DNA of 64,000 nt from Shinisaurus crocodilurus (Eukaryota > Chordata > Lepidosauria > Squamata > Shinisauridae): positions 206,750,715 through 206,814,714 of the forward strand of contig CM037877.1 of the NCBI GenBank assembly GCA_021292165.1, given 5' to 3'. The position numbers were made by a program, and so were the translations under genes. Shown in pieces: positions 11,101 through 22,500 of the stretch (position 1 is its first letter; each line of letters starts with the position of its first letter). The notes beneath the pieces are model-generated. The model saw only the letters and a list, made by a program, of their open reading frames with translations, made no database searches and was not told the DNA's origin.

Positions 11101-14100
11101 CTTTATACTGAACGATGGAAACTGAAAACCAAGCTAAAGAAACCACACCAGCCACAATAACATCTAAGGCCTGGAGAGTGGATACTTTCCATCATTGTCC
11201 CTACAGAGCCTTCCCTAACCTGGCGAGTGCATATAAGTTTGCGCAACTTATACCGGTTGCAGAATTCATATTTTCTTGGTAAAGAATTTTCATGGCTTGG
11301 CACTATAAAATTAAGAGAAGAGTACATATAGCTGCAATCACAAGGTGCCTTACTATTTTACTGTCAGAAGAGCAGATAACTATGGACCTTAGATAAAGAG
11401 ATCCTGTCTGCTTGACTTGCAGTGTGCTAAGACTATGACCAGAGGTGAACAGGGTGTATTTGCACCTAAGCTGGGAGATCAGTGCTGCTGGCATCCTGCC
11501 TGTTTTGTCTGTTACACCTGCCACCAGCCCCTAATAGATCTGATCTACTTCCATCAGCATGGGAAGATCTACTGCGGTCGGCACCATGCAGAATTTTTCC
11601 GCCCACGTTGTGCTTCGTGTGATCAGGTAGGTATATGCATATAAAGGCACTTGTGCATTAGTTATGCTTCTGCTCTTCTAACGGAATCAGCTTACTGGGT
11701 TATCTCCAAATCTTGAACCCTACTACAACAAACCATTGATGGACTTAATCTACCACCCTCCATTCGGTCAAGACAACTCTCACAGAAAAGTAGAAATTCT
11801 CTCAGGGACTGCAGAATTTCCTTGCAGAAGTCAGCAGTAATCTGTTTATAAAATTTGTCTATCCACAATGTAGTACTTGCTGCCTCCAAAATATCAAAGG
11901 TCAAGGTCCCTAGATGCATACACGGTAGTGGAAAGGGTCAGTTCAAAGTGATGTTGCATTGGAAGCATATGGATGAGGTTGGCTGGGAGATGAAGGCTCT
12001 ATCAGGGAAGAAGCAACTGGACATTTCATCCTCCTGCCATGCCTGTTCTTTAACTGTACCATGGCATCCGAATAGTGAGGAGGAGGAGTCCTCCCAAATT
12101 AATATGAACAGTACTATGATGCCTTACAGCAGCCTTCCCCAACCTGCTGCCCTCAATATGTTTTAGACTACAACTGCCTTCATCCCCAGTGTGGAGGGAA
12201 CCAGCTTGGGGAAGGCTGTCCTACAGACTCCCTGTGGCCAAAACTCACTGGCTCACTGTAGCCTGTTAAAGGCAAAAGCCAACTTCAGCAGATATGTCGA
12301 TATAGTTATACACCTGGATTGAGCCTTAGTCTAGTCCTATAATCTAAATTTCCATAATCAAATAATAATATAATATTAGATAATAACAACACAACAACAT
12401 CAACAATCTGCTAGTTTGAGAATCTGTTCCATTTTTTTAAAAAGCTGGCTTCTGATGTTTATGGCTGAAAAGATAAGTTTGAAAATGTGTATGTAGGTTA
12501 GGAGTTGGTAAAATCTTAAAAACCTTACAGGGGCTCAATAAGAATTCTAGTAGCCAGGCAATCATGTTTTTAGTGTAGCTTCTTGCCCTTTGTCATGGAC
12601 AAGAGTGCCTTGAAGTATTCACCCCCCTTTGATTTTTCTACATTTTGTTGTGTTACAACCTGGAATTGAAATGGGTTTAATTGGCATTGTTACCACTTGA
12701 TGTACACAAGGAGAGGATTGTGTGAATTGTACCATTAGATTAGGATCAGGTGGGACCTCCGCCGAGCACTGCATGCTTCCCTCTTGATATCTAGTGTGTG
12801 GCCGCACAGGCTTTCATCTTCTCTGTCTCTTCAGCTGATCTTCACCTCTGAGTGCATGGAGGCAGAAGGCATGCGCTGGCATGAAGAGCACTTCTGCTGC
12901 CTCGAGTGTGACTTGCCTCTGGGGGCCCGGCGATATGTCATGACGGGTGGCCAGCCCTGCTGCTGCGCTTGCTTTGAGAGCCTTCATGCAGACGTCTGTC
13001 AAGCCTGTGGAGAGATTATTGGTAGGTCCCGGGCACTCCTGTGGCCTTGCATAGGACGCTGCCTTACACCGAGTCAGACCATTCATCCATCTGGCACAGT
13101 ACTGCCAACACTGATAGGCAGCGGCTCTCCCTGCAGGGTTTCAGGCAGGGATATTTGCCAGCCCACTCTGGAGATGCCGGGGATCGAACCTGGGACCTTC
13201 TGCATGCAAAGCATGTGCTCTACCTCTGAGCTGTGGCCCTTCTGACTTGCAAAAGCATACCAAAAACATCGTGCCTACAGGATGCTTAAAATGGGGCTAG
13301 AGGCAATCTGGTTAAAGGGGGCATAGGTATAGTGTTGCTCTGGTCTCACTGGGTAGCAGTGTAATGAACAAATGTGTTTGCTGGCCATGGGTGACGTGTC
13401 TGCCTAATTTAGCAATTGGATCACCTTCTGCAGAAAATCCCATAGCTGCTAAAGATCACCCATATGCCGATTTACCACCAACAAATGCCCCCTCAACAGC
13501 TTGCAGCTCCAGGCCCCTTCTCATCTTTCCCTGCATTTACCACTACTGTCAAGATAATGTCATATTCCTCATGAAAGTGGTATTCTAGCCGGAATTATGT
13601 TCACTTGCATAAATGTCTTAGACATTACATAATGGCCTAGTGGCAAGATAAAACATAATTGCCTTGTTGGCTAAAATAAAACATCATCCTAGGGCAGCGC
13701 ATTGTCTCCAATACAGGCTAGGTAGATGCTGCTGGGAACCTTACAGAGTATGATGGAAATAACATTTGCCTCCAGCATTTGGCAATTTTAGATGTATATT
13801 ACATCTCTGAATATGTGGTTTATTGCCAGGGGATGGCTATCTAAATCATGCTTTGTGGTCTAGCTACCCAGGGGTATCTGGCCATTGAGAGACACAGAGT
13901 ACTGGGATTCATTCAGTGGACCTTGTGGCTAATAGCCACTGCTAGCCTGAGGCTGCAGTCCTAAATCCACTTGCCTGGGAGTAAGCCCACTGAATTTGAC
14001 TTGTCTTGCTTCTTAGCAGATATGTATAGGACTATAGGCCATCTTAGCTAATGGTCATCACCACATTTTACGTAGTTTGTTCCATTAATTATACCAGCCT

Positions 14101-16798
14101 TCCCCAACATGGTGCCCTTCAGATGTTTTGGACTACAACACCCATGCCACTTGGAGATGATGGGACTTGCAGTCCAACACATCTAGAGGGTGGCAGGTTG
14201 GGGAAAGCAGAATTCTACAGAGCAATAGAATGTTCTGAAGTGAGCTTTGCACAGGTGCAGATCCTATATGGGACCGCATGAGATCAGATGAATAAATCCT
14301 TTTTATTTGTCCTACTCATTTTCACTGGAGTGAATATATTTAGAATGTCATCCCCCCCCCCTCCCCGGTCCATTTTGTTTTGTCAACTAAGGAGGCTAAC
14401 AGGCAAGAGATGAAGAAAGAAAGATCAGTCTGCTTCAATAACACTAGCACTGCAGCATAGCTAGCTTTGGGGGGCTTGAACAAGCATATTGGTCATAAGG
14501 TTTCGTTTGTTCCATGCAAGGGGCTCTTGTATCACACATAAAGTATCTGTGTACAAAGTACTGGGTGACTGGAGAAAATGGCCAAAAGACAAGAGTCATC
14601 TTCTGCTTTCTGTCTCAACATTTTGAAACCCAATTTTCCTTTTACCTCCCTGTTAGATGTCTTCAACATACCTGGGCAGATCTCATTCTAAACTGGGGGT
14701 GCCAGGACACTGCAGCAACAATGTTCTCCATTAACATTGCATAAGGTGAAACTCTCATGTGGTTTATTCTCCCCTCACAGGTGTCGACAGTGAGCAGGCC
14801 ACCCTCCAAGGTCAGCACTGGCACGCTAAAGCCTCCTGCTTCTGCTGTAGCCTTTGCCGAAAAGCACTGCTAGGCCAGCTGGTCACCACTCACAATGGCC
14901 TTCTGTTCTGCTCCGAGGCCTGCAGCTTGGAGAAGGAATCGGCTTTGTCTTCCACAGGCTCCGATTCCTCTGACTCGGCTTTCATCTCTGCTCCATCCCC
15001 TGACTCCACACCCATCTCTAGATCTAGGAGCGGTAACCCAGGCTGCTGCTCTGAAGCTGCAAGAGCCAACAGTGAGGCCTGTGAGGAAGTGGCAGATGCA
15101 GATGGTAAAGTCTTTGGTGATCAGCCTTCGGAAGTAGGGATGGCACAGGCACCTTTTGATGCCAGCCAGTTGAAGGCTCCCCCGTCTTAGGTTATTGTAT
15201 CGGCTCCAGAATACCTTGGGCAAGATACCCTCAGTGGGTTCCCGTCCTTGAGTGTGTCCATCTCCTCGCCACGGTTGCCACTGCACATTTGCTTGCTTTC
15301 TCCCTCTGGGCCCAATCTGCACCACTGCACAGAAGGAGAGGGCAAGGCAAGTGGAGATGGCTACGGGTGGTTCTCCTTGCTTTCGTCACTTCTCATAATA
15401 TGTTTGAAAAGGGCAGATAAATAAGGAGCAACTGCAAGCAGGAGAAGCAAGGCCCGGCAGGCAGGGCAGCAGGCAGCAGTGAGCTCCCTGGTGGGGTGTG
15501 GGTCCCAGAAGATGCCCAATGTTGGCGACCCCTGATGCCAACCCTGCCCTAATGATAGAAATTTAAGTCTTCTGCATGTCAGATCTGATACTGGATTATC
15601 TACCAGGAAGAGGAACACAGATCCTATTATAGCAGTACAAATTAAAAAGGGAAAGCGAATGCCACTTGGTTTGACGTGGGTGGTAAAATCAGCACATAAC
15701 GCACTAATTCTCCCCCCCCCCCCAAAATGTGTTGGTATTTTGGTATACACACACCACTAATACCATAATGCACTTGTTTTCACAGGGGAGGTTTTTCTAT
15801 GAAACAGCCTACCTGTGAAAATCTCAAGTCAGAACACAAGAAAACATGACTGAAAACTAGCTTGTGAAATGAGATGGAACAGTAATTGCATGCATTACGA
15901 AACAAAACTTGCAAACCTGATCTTGATGCAGAGTTGTGGAAATTCCTGGCTCGTGCAAATTCACTGATGGTAGTGAACAGCTGATATTGCATGAATACCT
16001 TATAGCAAGGCTCTCCAACCTTGGGTCCAGATGCTGCTGGACTACAGCTCCCAGAATCCCTTGCCATTAGCCATGCTGGCTGGGTATGCTGGGAGCTGTA
16101 GGCCAGCAACATCTGGGGGCCCAAGGTTGGAGAGCCCTGCCTCATCGGCTTCATTTCAGTCAGGTTTAGGAATTCAGGGAAATCACCATACCCTCTTATA
16201 TGTTATTTCTTTCCTTTTCTCCCCAGCAATTAAAAGGCTTCACCTATCTGGAAATTCCTCAATGTGTCCTGAGCTTGACCGTCAGGTGAAAGCAGGAGTT
16301 GTTTTCAGGAACAAGACAGTCTCCCCACAGCTTGATGAATCCAAGTCATTGACGGGTTCTCCTCAAGAGGAGGTGGGAGCCTCCGTCCCTCATCCCCTAG
16401 AAGCAGCTTGGAGTACCATCAGTGTGAGGGAGGACCAAAACTTAGGGGCCACTCTCCCACAAACTTCTTGGCAACAGGGTGGAGACCAGCACTTCAGAAG
16501 TAGCCTCTCTGTAGGCCCGCATCCATCAGTGTTAATCGTGGACTTCCCAGAGAGACCACAGGAGGGCAGCACGGGTGAGCAGGAAGCTGTGGTGGAGCAA
16601 GATGATACTTGGTGCCCTACTTGCTCATCTTCTTCCGATTCAGACTCTGAGCCAGAGGGCTTCTTCTTTGGGAAGCCGATCCCAAAGCCTGGGACCAGAC
16701 CGACAGCTCTCCCCGATATGGAGCAGGAGACTCTTGGCAAAGGGGTAGGGTGGGCAGCCAGAGCGAGGGCAAGCAGCAAACATTGTAGCATATCCTAG
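8043..16798 (+). CDS. PRICKLE4: PRICKLE4-like PET/LIM protein, complete coding region in seven exons
   Basis: Seven exons (8043-8195, 9016-9123, 10772-10909, 11423-11626, 12835-13021, 14781-15104, 16227-16798) join with matching phases (0,0,0,0,1,1) and GT-AG borders into 561 codons plus stop. The protein has a Ser/Asp acidic N-terminus (SSDSDSGCALEDY), a short PET segment (LLQQLPPQDCD, then ERYC), three LIM zinc-binding domains (about residues 131-258 for LIM1 and LIM2, then LIM3 to about 320), a SSSSDSDSEPEGFFFG motif and a C-terminal CaaX box CSIS. Prickle proteins act in planar cell polarity at the membrane, and the CaaX box predicts farnesylation. The PET segment LLQQLPPQD, LGQGV, and the tail CSSSSDS/EPEGFF agree best with PRICKLE4 as I remember it, rather than PRICKLE1-3. 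The start at 8043 is the first in-frame ATG of the first recognisable exon; further 5' non-coding exons are not visible. The assignment to PRICKLE4 is by recalled similarity; membership of the family is secure. Confidence 0.85.
8421..8620 (-). repeat. Interspersed repeat tail in PRICKLE4 intron 1
   Basis: TTTATTTATTTATTTATTTA-CAGC and CAGTCCCTGCCCTCGGGCTT-ACAATCTAAAA are a frequent amniote LINE-like tail in reverse. Confidence 0.5.
9016..9123 (+). CDS. PRICKLE4: PRICKLE4 exon, PET domain part 1
   Basis: The acceptor TTTTGCAG and donor GAC|GTAAGA bound 36 codons in phase 0. It ends with RIKTLLQQLPPQDCD, the core of the Prickle PET domain. The proximal PET half seen in PRICKLE1-3 (the VPPGL...VPYVNSPGEK region) is absent, as in PRICKLE4. 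Confidence 0.85.
9124..10264. other. PRICKLE4 intron sequence
   Basis: Intron between the two PET exons; unremarkable sequence with a short GCAATCC-type repeat near 10085-10185. Confidence 0.55.
10265..10546. mobile_element. TIR MITE, about 280 bp
   Basis: AGCAAGCATGCTGCTGCACG near the left end and, reversed, GCAAGCATGCTGGTGTACGC near the right, in matching positions. Confidence 0.55.
10772..10909 (+). CDS. PRICKLE4: PRICKLE4 exon, PET domain part 2 and first LIM1 cysteine
   Basis: The acceptor TATTCAAG and donor AAG|GTGAGC bound 46 codons in phase 0. ERYCPSIGEDEREQLRTF and LGQGV match the distal PET helix. The last residues CKK with the first C of the next exon form the CxxC that opens LIM1. 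Confidence 0.88.
11423..11626 (+). CDS. PRICKLE4: PRICKLE4 exon, LIM1
   Basis: The acceptor GACTTGCAG and donor CAG|GTAGGT bound 68 codons in phase 0. It shows the LIM1 zinc ligands: CWHPACFVC, CH, YCGRHH and finally CASCDQ, which opens LIM2. DLIYF and GKIYCGRHHAE are Prickle signatures. Confidence 0.93.
12127..12228. mobile_element. Diverged hAT MITE
   Basis: CAGCCTTCCCCAACCTGCTG to CAGCTTGGGGAAGGCTGT, inverted ends. Confidence 0.6.
12610..12740. mobile_element. Tc1-like element end
   Basis: TGAAGTATTCACCCCCCTTTGA and TTTTTCTACATTTTGTTGTG with TTACAACCTGGAATTGAAAT match a common Tc1-family terminus; one end only. Confidence 0.6.
12835..13021 (+). CDS. PRICKLE4: PRICKLE4 exon, LIM2
   Basis: The acceptor CTCTTCAG and donor G|GTAGGT bound the exon, which starts in phase 0 and ends in phase 1. 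The ligands HEEHFCCLEC and CCCACF are present and the exon ends with CQACGEIIG, opening LIM3. A tRNA-Ala SINE lies 30 bases after the donor. Confidence 0.93.
13052..13237 (-). mobile_element. tRNA-Ala-derived SINE in PRICKLE4 intron
   Basis: CAGCTCAGAGGTAGAGCACA, TGCTTTGCATGCAGAAGGTC and GGTTCGATCCCCGGC are retained. It starts 30 bases after the LIM2 exon donor. Confidence 0.82.
13238..14780. other. PRICKLE4 intron between LIM2 and LIM3
   Basis: Holds the MITE at 14096-14212, a short repeat at 13950-14040 and a C-run at 14351; otherwise nothing seen. Confidence 0.55.
14096..14212. mobile_element. Diverged hAT MITE
   Basis: CAGCCTTCCCCAACATGGTG to GCAGGTTGGGGAAAGCAG, inverted ends, with AGATGTTTTGGACTACAAC. 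Confidence 0.62.
14781..15104 (+). CDS. PRICKLE4: PRICKLE4 exon, LIM3 and Ser-rich linker
   Basis: The acceptor CCCCTCACAG precedes a phase-1 start, and the donor GATG|GTAAAG leaves phase 1, matching the last exon. It encodes a full LIM3 (GQHWHAKASCFCC, CRKALLG, LLFCSEAC) followed by SSTGSDSSDSAF. The human PRICKLE4 I recall lacks an intact third LIM. If the donor were not used, the frame would stop at 15190. Confidence 0.9.
16006..16139. mobile_element. hAT MITE, palindromic, diverged ends
   Basis: CAAGGCTCTCCAACCTTGGG to GGTTGGAGAGCCCTG, 70 bases before the last PRICKLE4 intron ends. Confidence 0.75.
16227..16798 (+). CDS. PRICKLE4: PRICKLE4 terminal coding exon with CaaX box
   Basis: The acceptor TTTTCTCCCCAG precedes 16227. 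Entry in phase 1 gives DADAIKRLHLSG across the junction. The frame stays open to TAG at 16796-16798. It encodes a low-complexity, Ser/Pro-rich tail, then CSSSSDSDSEPEGFFFGKPI and the terminal CSIS, a predicted farnesylation site as in other Prickles. Confidence 0.9.
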
Positions 16799-19415
16799 CA
16801 GGGAAGTAGTTCCCAGACACCCAAAAGGAGCCGGGCAGGAGGGGGGATCGCGTCGCAAGCAGACGTCTTATGTAGCAAGGCTTGGGGAGGGGAAGAAGAA
16901 TGAAAAAAACCCCCTGTCAGTGCAAAGCAAAAGACTGAGGAAGTCTAGGCTAGGCAACTCAGGGAAGAATTGAGTACAGCAGATGTGAGAAGCAAGACCG
17001 TCATGGAGGCAGAGTACATTTCCACTGGTTGGCTCGGTTAGGTTGTGCGTTTCAGAGGTTTTGGAAGCCTCTTTCTCCTCCTCCATGGAGTGCAACTTCT
17101 TTTTTAATGTGTAACTAAGTGGGGAGGGGGGGTTGTGGCAAACTTGATGTCCATGCCACTAGGCTCACTTTATGCAGTGTCCCTTTTGATGATTTTTAAA
17201 AACAGGTAGCACAAGTAGGAGAGGAAAAGCCTCACAGGTGCATGCCTCCTCCTTTCTCATACTAATGGGGAGGGGGATGAACATACCCACTTTCTACTTG
17301 CTCCACAGCTAGTATTTCTGTGTGACATGTGGAAAGCAAAGATACAGGTAGAAGCTGTTTTAAATAACTGCTTTGGAATCTACCTTGCAAAATCTTTCTG
17401 CGGAGTCAACACTTTTTAGTAAGGGTGGCCTTTTGGTTTGGTTTGAAGTTTGCTTTTGTGACTGGTTTCTCTGCTGCTCCCTGCTGGCAACTGTAGGCAT
17501 ATTTTTGGTGGCCTGGTGATAATTGAAGTCTACCAGGAGATACTGTAGACAAGTAGAATTCTGACAGTTCGATTAATAATCCTTAAACTATAGACACTGG
17601 GTGTACTGTTCATTTGTATATATCTGTCTGACAGATAAATAACTTAAAATCAAAAGTCTAGTCATTAAAATCTCTGTGTGCATGCCAAGCAGTTAGGATC
17701 CTGTGGAAGGGGGAAAGTAACACAGTTAATCTTGAGAGGGTGGCCAGAGTAAAAGAGATGGCACACATTTACCCCTTCTGCTCTGAACAGCCACCAGTTA
17801 AAATTCCTTGGTGCACTAACACTTGCATGAGACAGCTTCTCTGCATCAAGCACTAATCTAACACCTTTGTGCTAAGGGACTCGCACAAGGCCCTTCTGGC
17901 ATTAGCCAGCAGTTAGTTGTTGCACAAACAACAACTCTGATCCTGATAAAAGGCCTATGCGGGCATTCTCTCCCATGTGCAGAAACAACGCATGAGTTGA
18001 GTGCGGTGCTGCGCCCACTTGCCCTGCCCCCAGTATCTACACACTGACATGCACATCTGCAGAGCCTCCCCCTTACCAGATGTTTGTGTCAACACATGGA
18101 TGGTGGCAGGGTGTGCAAGGTTTGGGGGTGGGGCTAGCTAGCGTAGCACACGTTGTTTCGACGAGTAAGAACACCTTAACAGGGCCAAAGTAATCTTCAA
18201 ATCCAGCTGAATGGAAGTGAGCGCAGCTGTACATTAGATCAAGTCGTCCTTTTCACATTTCTGATGGGAGTGACAAGCACCTCCTGGCCCGTGTCGCCTG
18301 CCGTATGCGCAGTGAGCACAATGTGTGAAAGGTGAAGCCTGTGTGCAAGCAGCTGTTTCTGTACAGAGGCCCAATGTGGAAAGGAAAGCAAGCAGCCAGC
18401 AGGGCCCTGTGGGAAGGGGACTGTCAGTTACAAGACCCTCCACACTACAGCATGAACAAGAAAGATTAATGCAAAACATACATTATACGGTAGAGAATGT
18501 GAAATCATCCAGGCTGTATGTCTTCTTCAATGTTCTGCGTACGTGCACAAGGCCCCTGGTATCCTTGCTTATTACCCTCCTCAACCTCCCAACTCATGTA
18601 TATTCAAAAAGGTGCACAGATAAGAGTAAGTAGATTAACCCTGCCTTAATCTCCTTATTTGAACGCTGGATGAATGTTATACAATTTTATCTACAGTTGT
18701 CTGAAAAGTGCTAGTAAGGGGAAAGCTCACTCACAAATAAAGGCAGCTCCAAGAGAGATGTTTGCCTGCATCAGTCATTGTAATATTTGCAAATAGATTT
18801 TTATTTTTTTTTAAGTTCTCAAGAAACAAATGTTAAAGAGTTTCACAAGGGCTTTTATGGGGAGCCACAGAAGCTCCACTGGGCAGGGATCCTTCCCTCC
18901 ATTTTCTCCCTGCATATAGCAGGAGGAGATCCAGAATTCAAGAGAGAGCTCAAAAACACTGAATTAGCCACGCTACTGGAAACCTTGAAGCAAGATCCAA
19001 GGACAAACCTTTTTAACGGCTCACCGCACCAGGGTGGTATACCAAAATCGGCTTGCCAACCCAATCCCAATTATTCCCTGACCTGAGTTCCTGACCCCTG
19101 CAGAAGTCTAGGTCAACACTTCTCCCAATAATCTCCTTACCAAGAGGAGCTCTTCTCTCCCCCCCCCCCACCATTCCTTACCCCTTTGTTCAATAGTACA
19201 GCACCAATACTTGCAAGTCACCCAAGCCGTTGCTTCTGCATCCTGTGGCTGCCACAGCCGAAACTCATACCCCTTGGTGTTTCTCATCCCTACTGCTAAG
19301 GAGTCTGTCCTCCTTTGTTACCCAGTCCAGAGAACATGCAGTTTCCCACCCGCACTGATTCTGTCCTGCAGCAAGCCTGGATTATAGCAGGCAGAGCTGC
19401 CTATGAAGCCTCCTC
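16799..19415. other. Space between the two convergent genes (3' UTRs)
   Basis: Must contain both 3' ends. AATAAA occurs on + near 18736 and on - near 18800-18805; neither is proven. A 100-codon open frame at 18787-19086 (+) resembles nothing I know. Confidence 0.45.
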
Positions 19416-19461
19416 TCAGCTGGCTTCAGCTAAGCTGTCAATGTAGTTCTTCAGCAGGTCT

Positions 19462-19590
19462 TCAGTAGTAGTTTCCAATCCCCCTCAGGTTGGCCCGCAG
19501 TGCTGATTCCATAGCTTCTTCCATGCAGGGCTCCTTTTCCAGCAGCATGGCGGCCACCACTGCAAAGTTGAGGAGAGCCTGCAGATAGGC
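19462..19590 (-). CDS. Periphilin-like last exon, Lge1-like C-terminal domain, probable frameshift
   Basis: The acceptor CCTTTCCCGCAG is entered in phase 0. AYLQALLNFAVVAAMLLEKE and CMEEAMESALRANLRGIG align with PPHLN1 residues that form the dimerising coiled coil. The frame stops at TGA (19462-19464) after GNYY. In another frame the sequence goes on as TTTEDLLKNYIDSLAEAS to a stop at 19416, matching the length and pattern of the PPHLN1 tail (EELKHFI). The switch lies at a run of five G on this strand (19479-19483 region). Confidence 0.75.
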   Translation of the reverse strand, partial: AYLQALLNFAVVAAMLLEKEPCMEEAMESALRANLRGIGNYY

Positions 19591-22500
19591 CTGCGGGAAA
19601 GGACAGGGAGTTCTGTCAGGGGTAAGCCACCACAAGGGGGATACATTTCTGACGATCACACCCCTCCCTACAGAGTACACAAAAAGTAGTTAAGTGTAAG
19701 GTAAAACGGAACCCGGAAGTGACACATACAAAAGCTGAAGAAGCAATGGGTTTCCCCCTGATCACGACTATCAAAATTGGACACATTGCAGGTGCTCAGG
19801 ATGAACAACCACCCAGGTCATAGTCACTCACAATCAGGGCAGTTGAGCAGTGGTTAAAGACGGATTTCTTACATCATTTCAATACATGCTTATGGATGAA
19901 GAGGGGATTTCCAACCCATCCTAGTGAGGATGAACAAGATGGTAGTTATTTTGGATCAAAACAGACCCGGTCTTCAAAATCCCATATACAGATCTGTACT
20001 CTTCTGTTCCTAAAGTTCCTTTCAGTCCTGGCTCCCTGCACTACCTACAGCCAGCCTCACACACACTCCCAGTACCCAAGACCATATTTCCTAACCTCAC
20101 AGGGGCTCTGAAGTGGAAAGGGAAAGGTGAGTGGACTATCATGTCATAGCATCCCACACTGGACTGAGAATGTACCTCCACTATTCTCTGTGACTGGTTA
20201 ATACACTTGTACGGCCTCGTTTCTCCCAATTATAAAGGCCCACATCTAATTTCATGATTTGAGTGCCAGATGCAGTCATTTATGCTGCTATCTTCACCTC
20301 ATATTCTGCTGCTCCCTCTCTCATGTATTAACACTGTCAAGAGGAAGTTTATAAAGGAAACATAGTTCTCAAAAGAACCATTACATGGGACATTCGTGAT
20401 TGGATCTTCTGATTTCTTTTTCTAAAAGTAGCCATGGAGGCAATTTGGATACAATGTGCATACCTGAAAGTTTTCCGCTTCGTGGCTAGTGAGAGAGAGA
20501 AGAAAAAGGAAACTCTGGCATTTGTGATATACAGAAAGGAGGGTGGCGGCTGAAAGCTGAGCAAAAAGGGAAGGAGGGAGTAGGTGATTACAAAGGGGTG
20601 AAACTTTGGGGAAAGTGTGTGGTGTAAGTAGGCATTTGCTTAGTCAAGAATAGCTCCTTAGAGGAGGCCATGTAGATAATAAAAAAAAACTTGAGGAGAC
20701 GAAGGGGAATTTGGGTCTGACAACCTTTGGTCTGCCCTGCCTTTTCCACTCTCTCCAAACTTGTGAGGCCATAAAATAGAACATATAAACTGGCCATAAG
20801 CCAACAATCCCCACATCCTTCAAAATGTGGCTACTGTTCCTCTATTGCAGGGCTCTCCAACCTTGGGTCCCCAGATGTTGCTGGCCTACAGCTCCCAGAA
20901 TCCCTTGCCATTAGCCATGCTGGCTGGGTATGCTGGGAGCTGTAGGCCAGCAACATCTGGGGACCCAAGGTTGGAGAGCCCTGCTCTAAAGGAAAGAGAC
21001 AGGTCCCTTTATCCCTTCAACAAGCCTTGTGTGTCATTTTCATCACCATCATGTTGGAGAGAGTTCCAATTGTTCCTTAAACAGATATGCTACCAGGAAG
21101 GATTGTTTCCCCTCATACCTGCTCAATCTCTTCCTTTCTTGCTAGCACAGCTGCAGAACGTTGCTCAGCCTGAGTCCACGACAGGACTGAAAATCCGGTT
21201 TCCTCTCCAGCACTGGGATGCTGATGAGAGTCCATGGCCTCTCTGCTGGCTGCCATCTGGATCTACAGAGATTTCCCAATGGGATGTGGAGTTAACATGG
21301 CCTAGACTAGAGCATAAAGACTAGTTTCTATTACAACCAGAAAAGGATGCAAGAATCAGATGATAAGTAAAGTGGATTTAAGGGGTGTATTGGAATCACA
21401 GCATACAGGTGGTGAAAATATATAAGCTCAGCAACAAAGTGTGTTGATATAAAAAGATTATATATATATATATATGGTGTATATAAGAGCAGTATATCGG
21501 AAGAAGAGCAAAATGTATAACATTACTAAGGGCACAATCCTACACATGTCTATACAGGAAAACATCCTACAGCTCCCAGCATGCCCCAGCCAGCCATGTT
21601 GGCTGGGGTATGCTGGGAGTTGTAGGCCCTTTTTCTATCTAAACATGCAGAGGATTGCACCCTAAGACATAAAATGGCTAAAGCATAAGGTAATACAAAT
21701 GTCCACTGACATTTCTACAAAATATCCCTCATCTGTATACCCAATAAATCCCCCTAGTATAGATTAACTTTAACACAATAAGAATTCTAAAGGATCAAGA
21801 ATAAATGAATTCATAGTTATCAAATTATGGATAAAAGCTGTTAGATAAAAGTTGGGGGAAATCTTGTAATCCCTTATAAAAGTTGGGGAAAGTTTAACAA
21901 TAATCCACAAAATTTGTACTAAATTAGAGGTTCAGAAGGAAGTATAAATGCCCAAAGGAAGAAATTAGGATTAAAACTGGAAGAGAGATAATTGTAAAAT
22001 GTAGTGTAAAAAGGGGAGAACAGTAAGAAGGCCTCTTAAGGCACACTTCTATGCATGTTTAGACAGAAAAAAGTCCTAAAACACCCAGCATTCTCCAGCC
22101 AGCCATGCTGTAGCTGTAGGACATTTTTCTGTCTAAATATGCATAGGATTGCAGCCCTTAATGGAAAAAAGGAAAAGGAAGAAAAACTAGATGAAATTAA
22201 TCTAAATCAGAGCTGTGAAAAGAACCTGGGGAAACAATCAATGAGAGAGCGATCCTATGGCCCCCAGACATAATCTTGGGGGGAGATAAGATAATTTGGA
22301 TTCCCAGATACGAGGTTGGAGACAGAGCTTCAGCCTTGGGGCAGGGAATCCGTGCTCCGATCCCCCTCCCTCGCAGCTGGCGCGGAAAGAACTGTGCCAG
22401 CTGCCGAGAGGGGGTAAACAGGGCGGGGCGGAGACTGAGGCCGCCAAGATACAATGCATTCCGACAGCTTTCCAGCCTCCTTCCCTCCCCCTCTGAAGCA

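Noticed and set aside
18787..19086. 100-codon + frame near the gene 3' ends
   Set aside because: No recognisable domain and it overlaps the expected 3' UTR of the periphilin-like gene; probably chance.
16799..19461. TOMM6, expected next to PRICKLE4 in mammals
   Set aside because: No stretch resembling TOMM6 was found in any frame here; it may lie outside the window.
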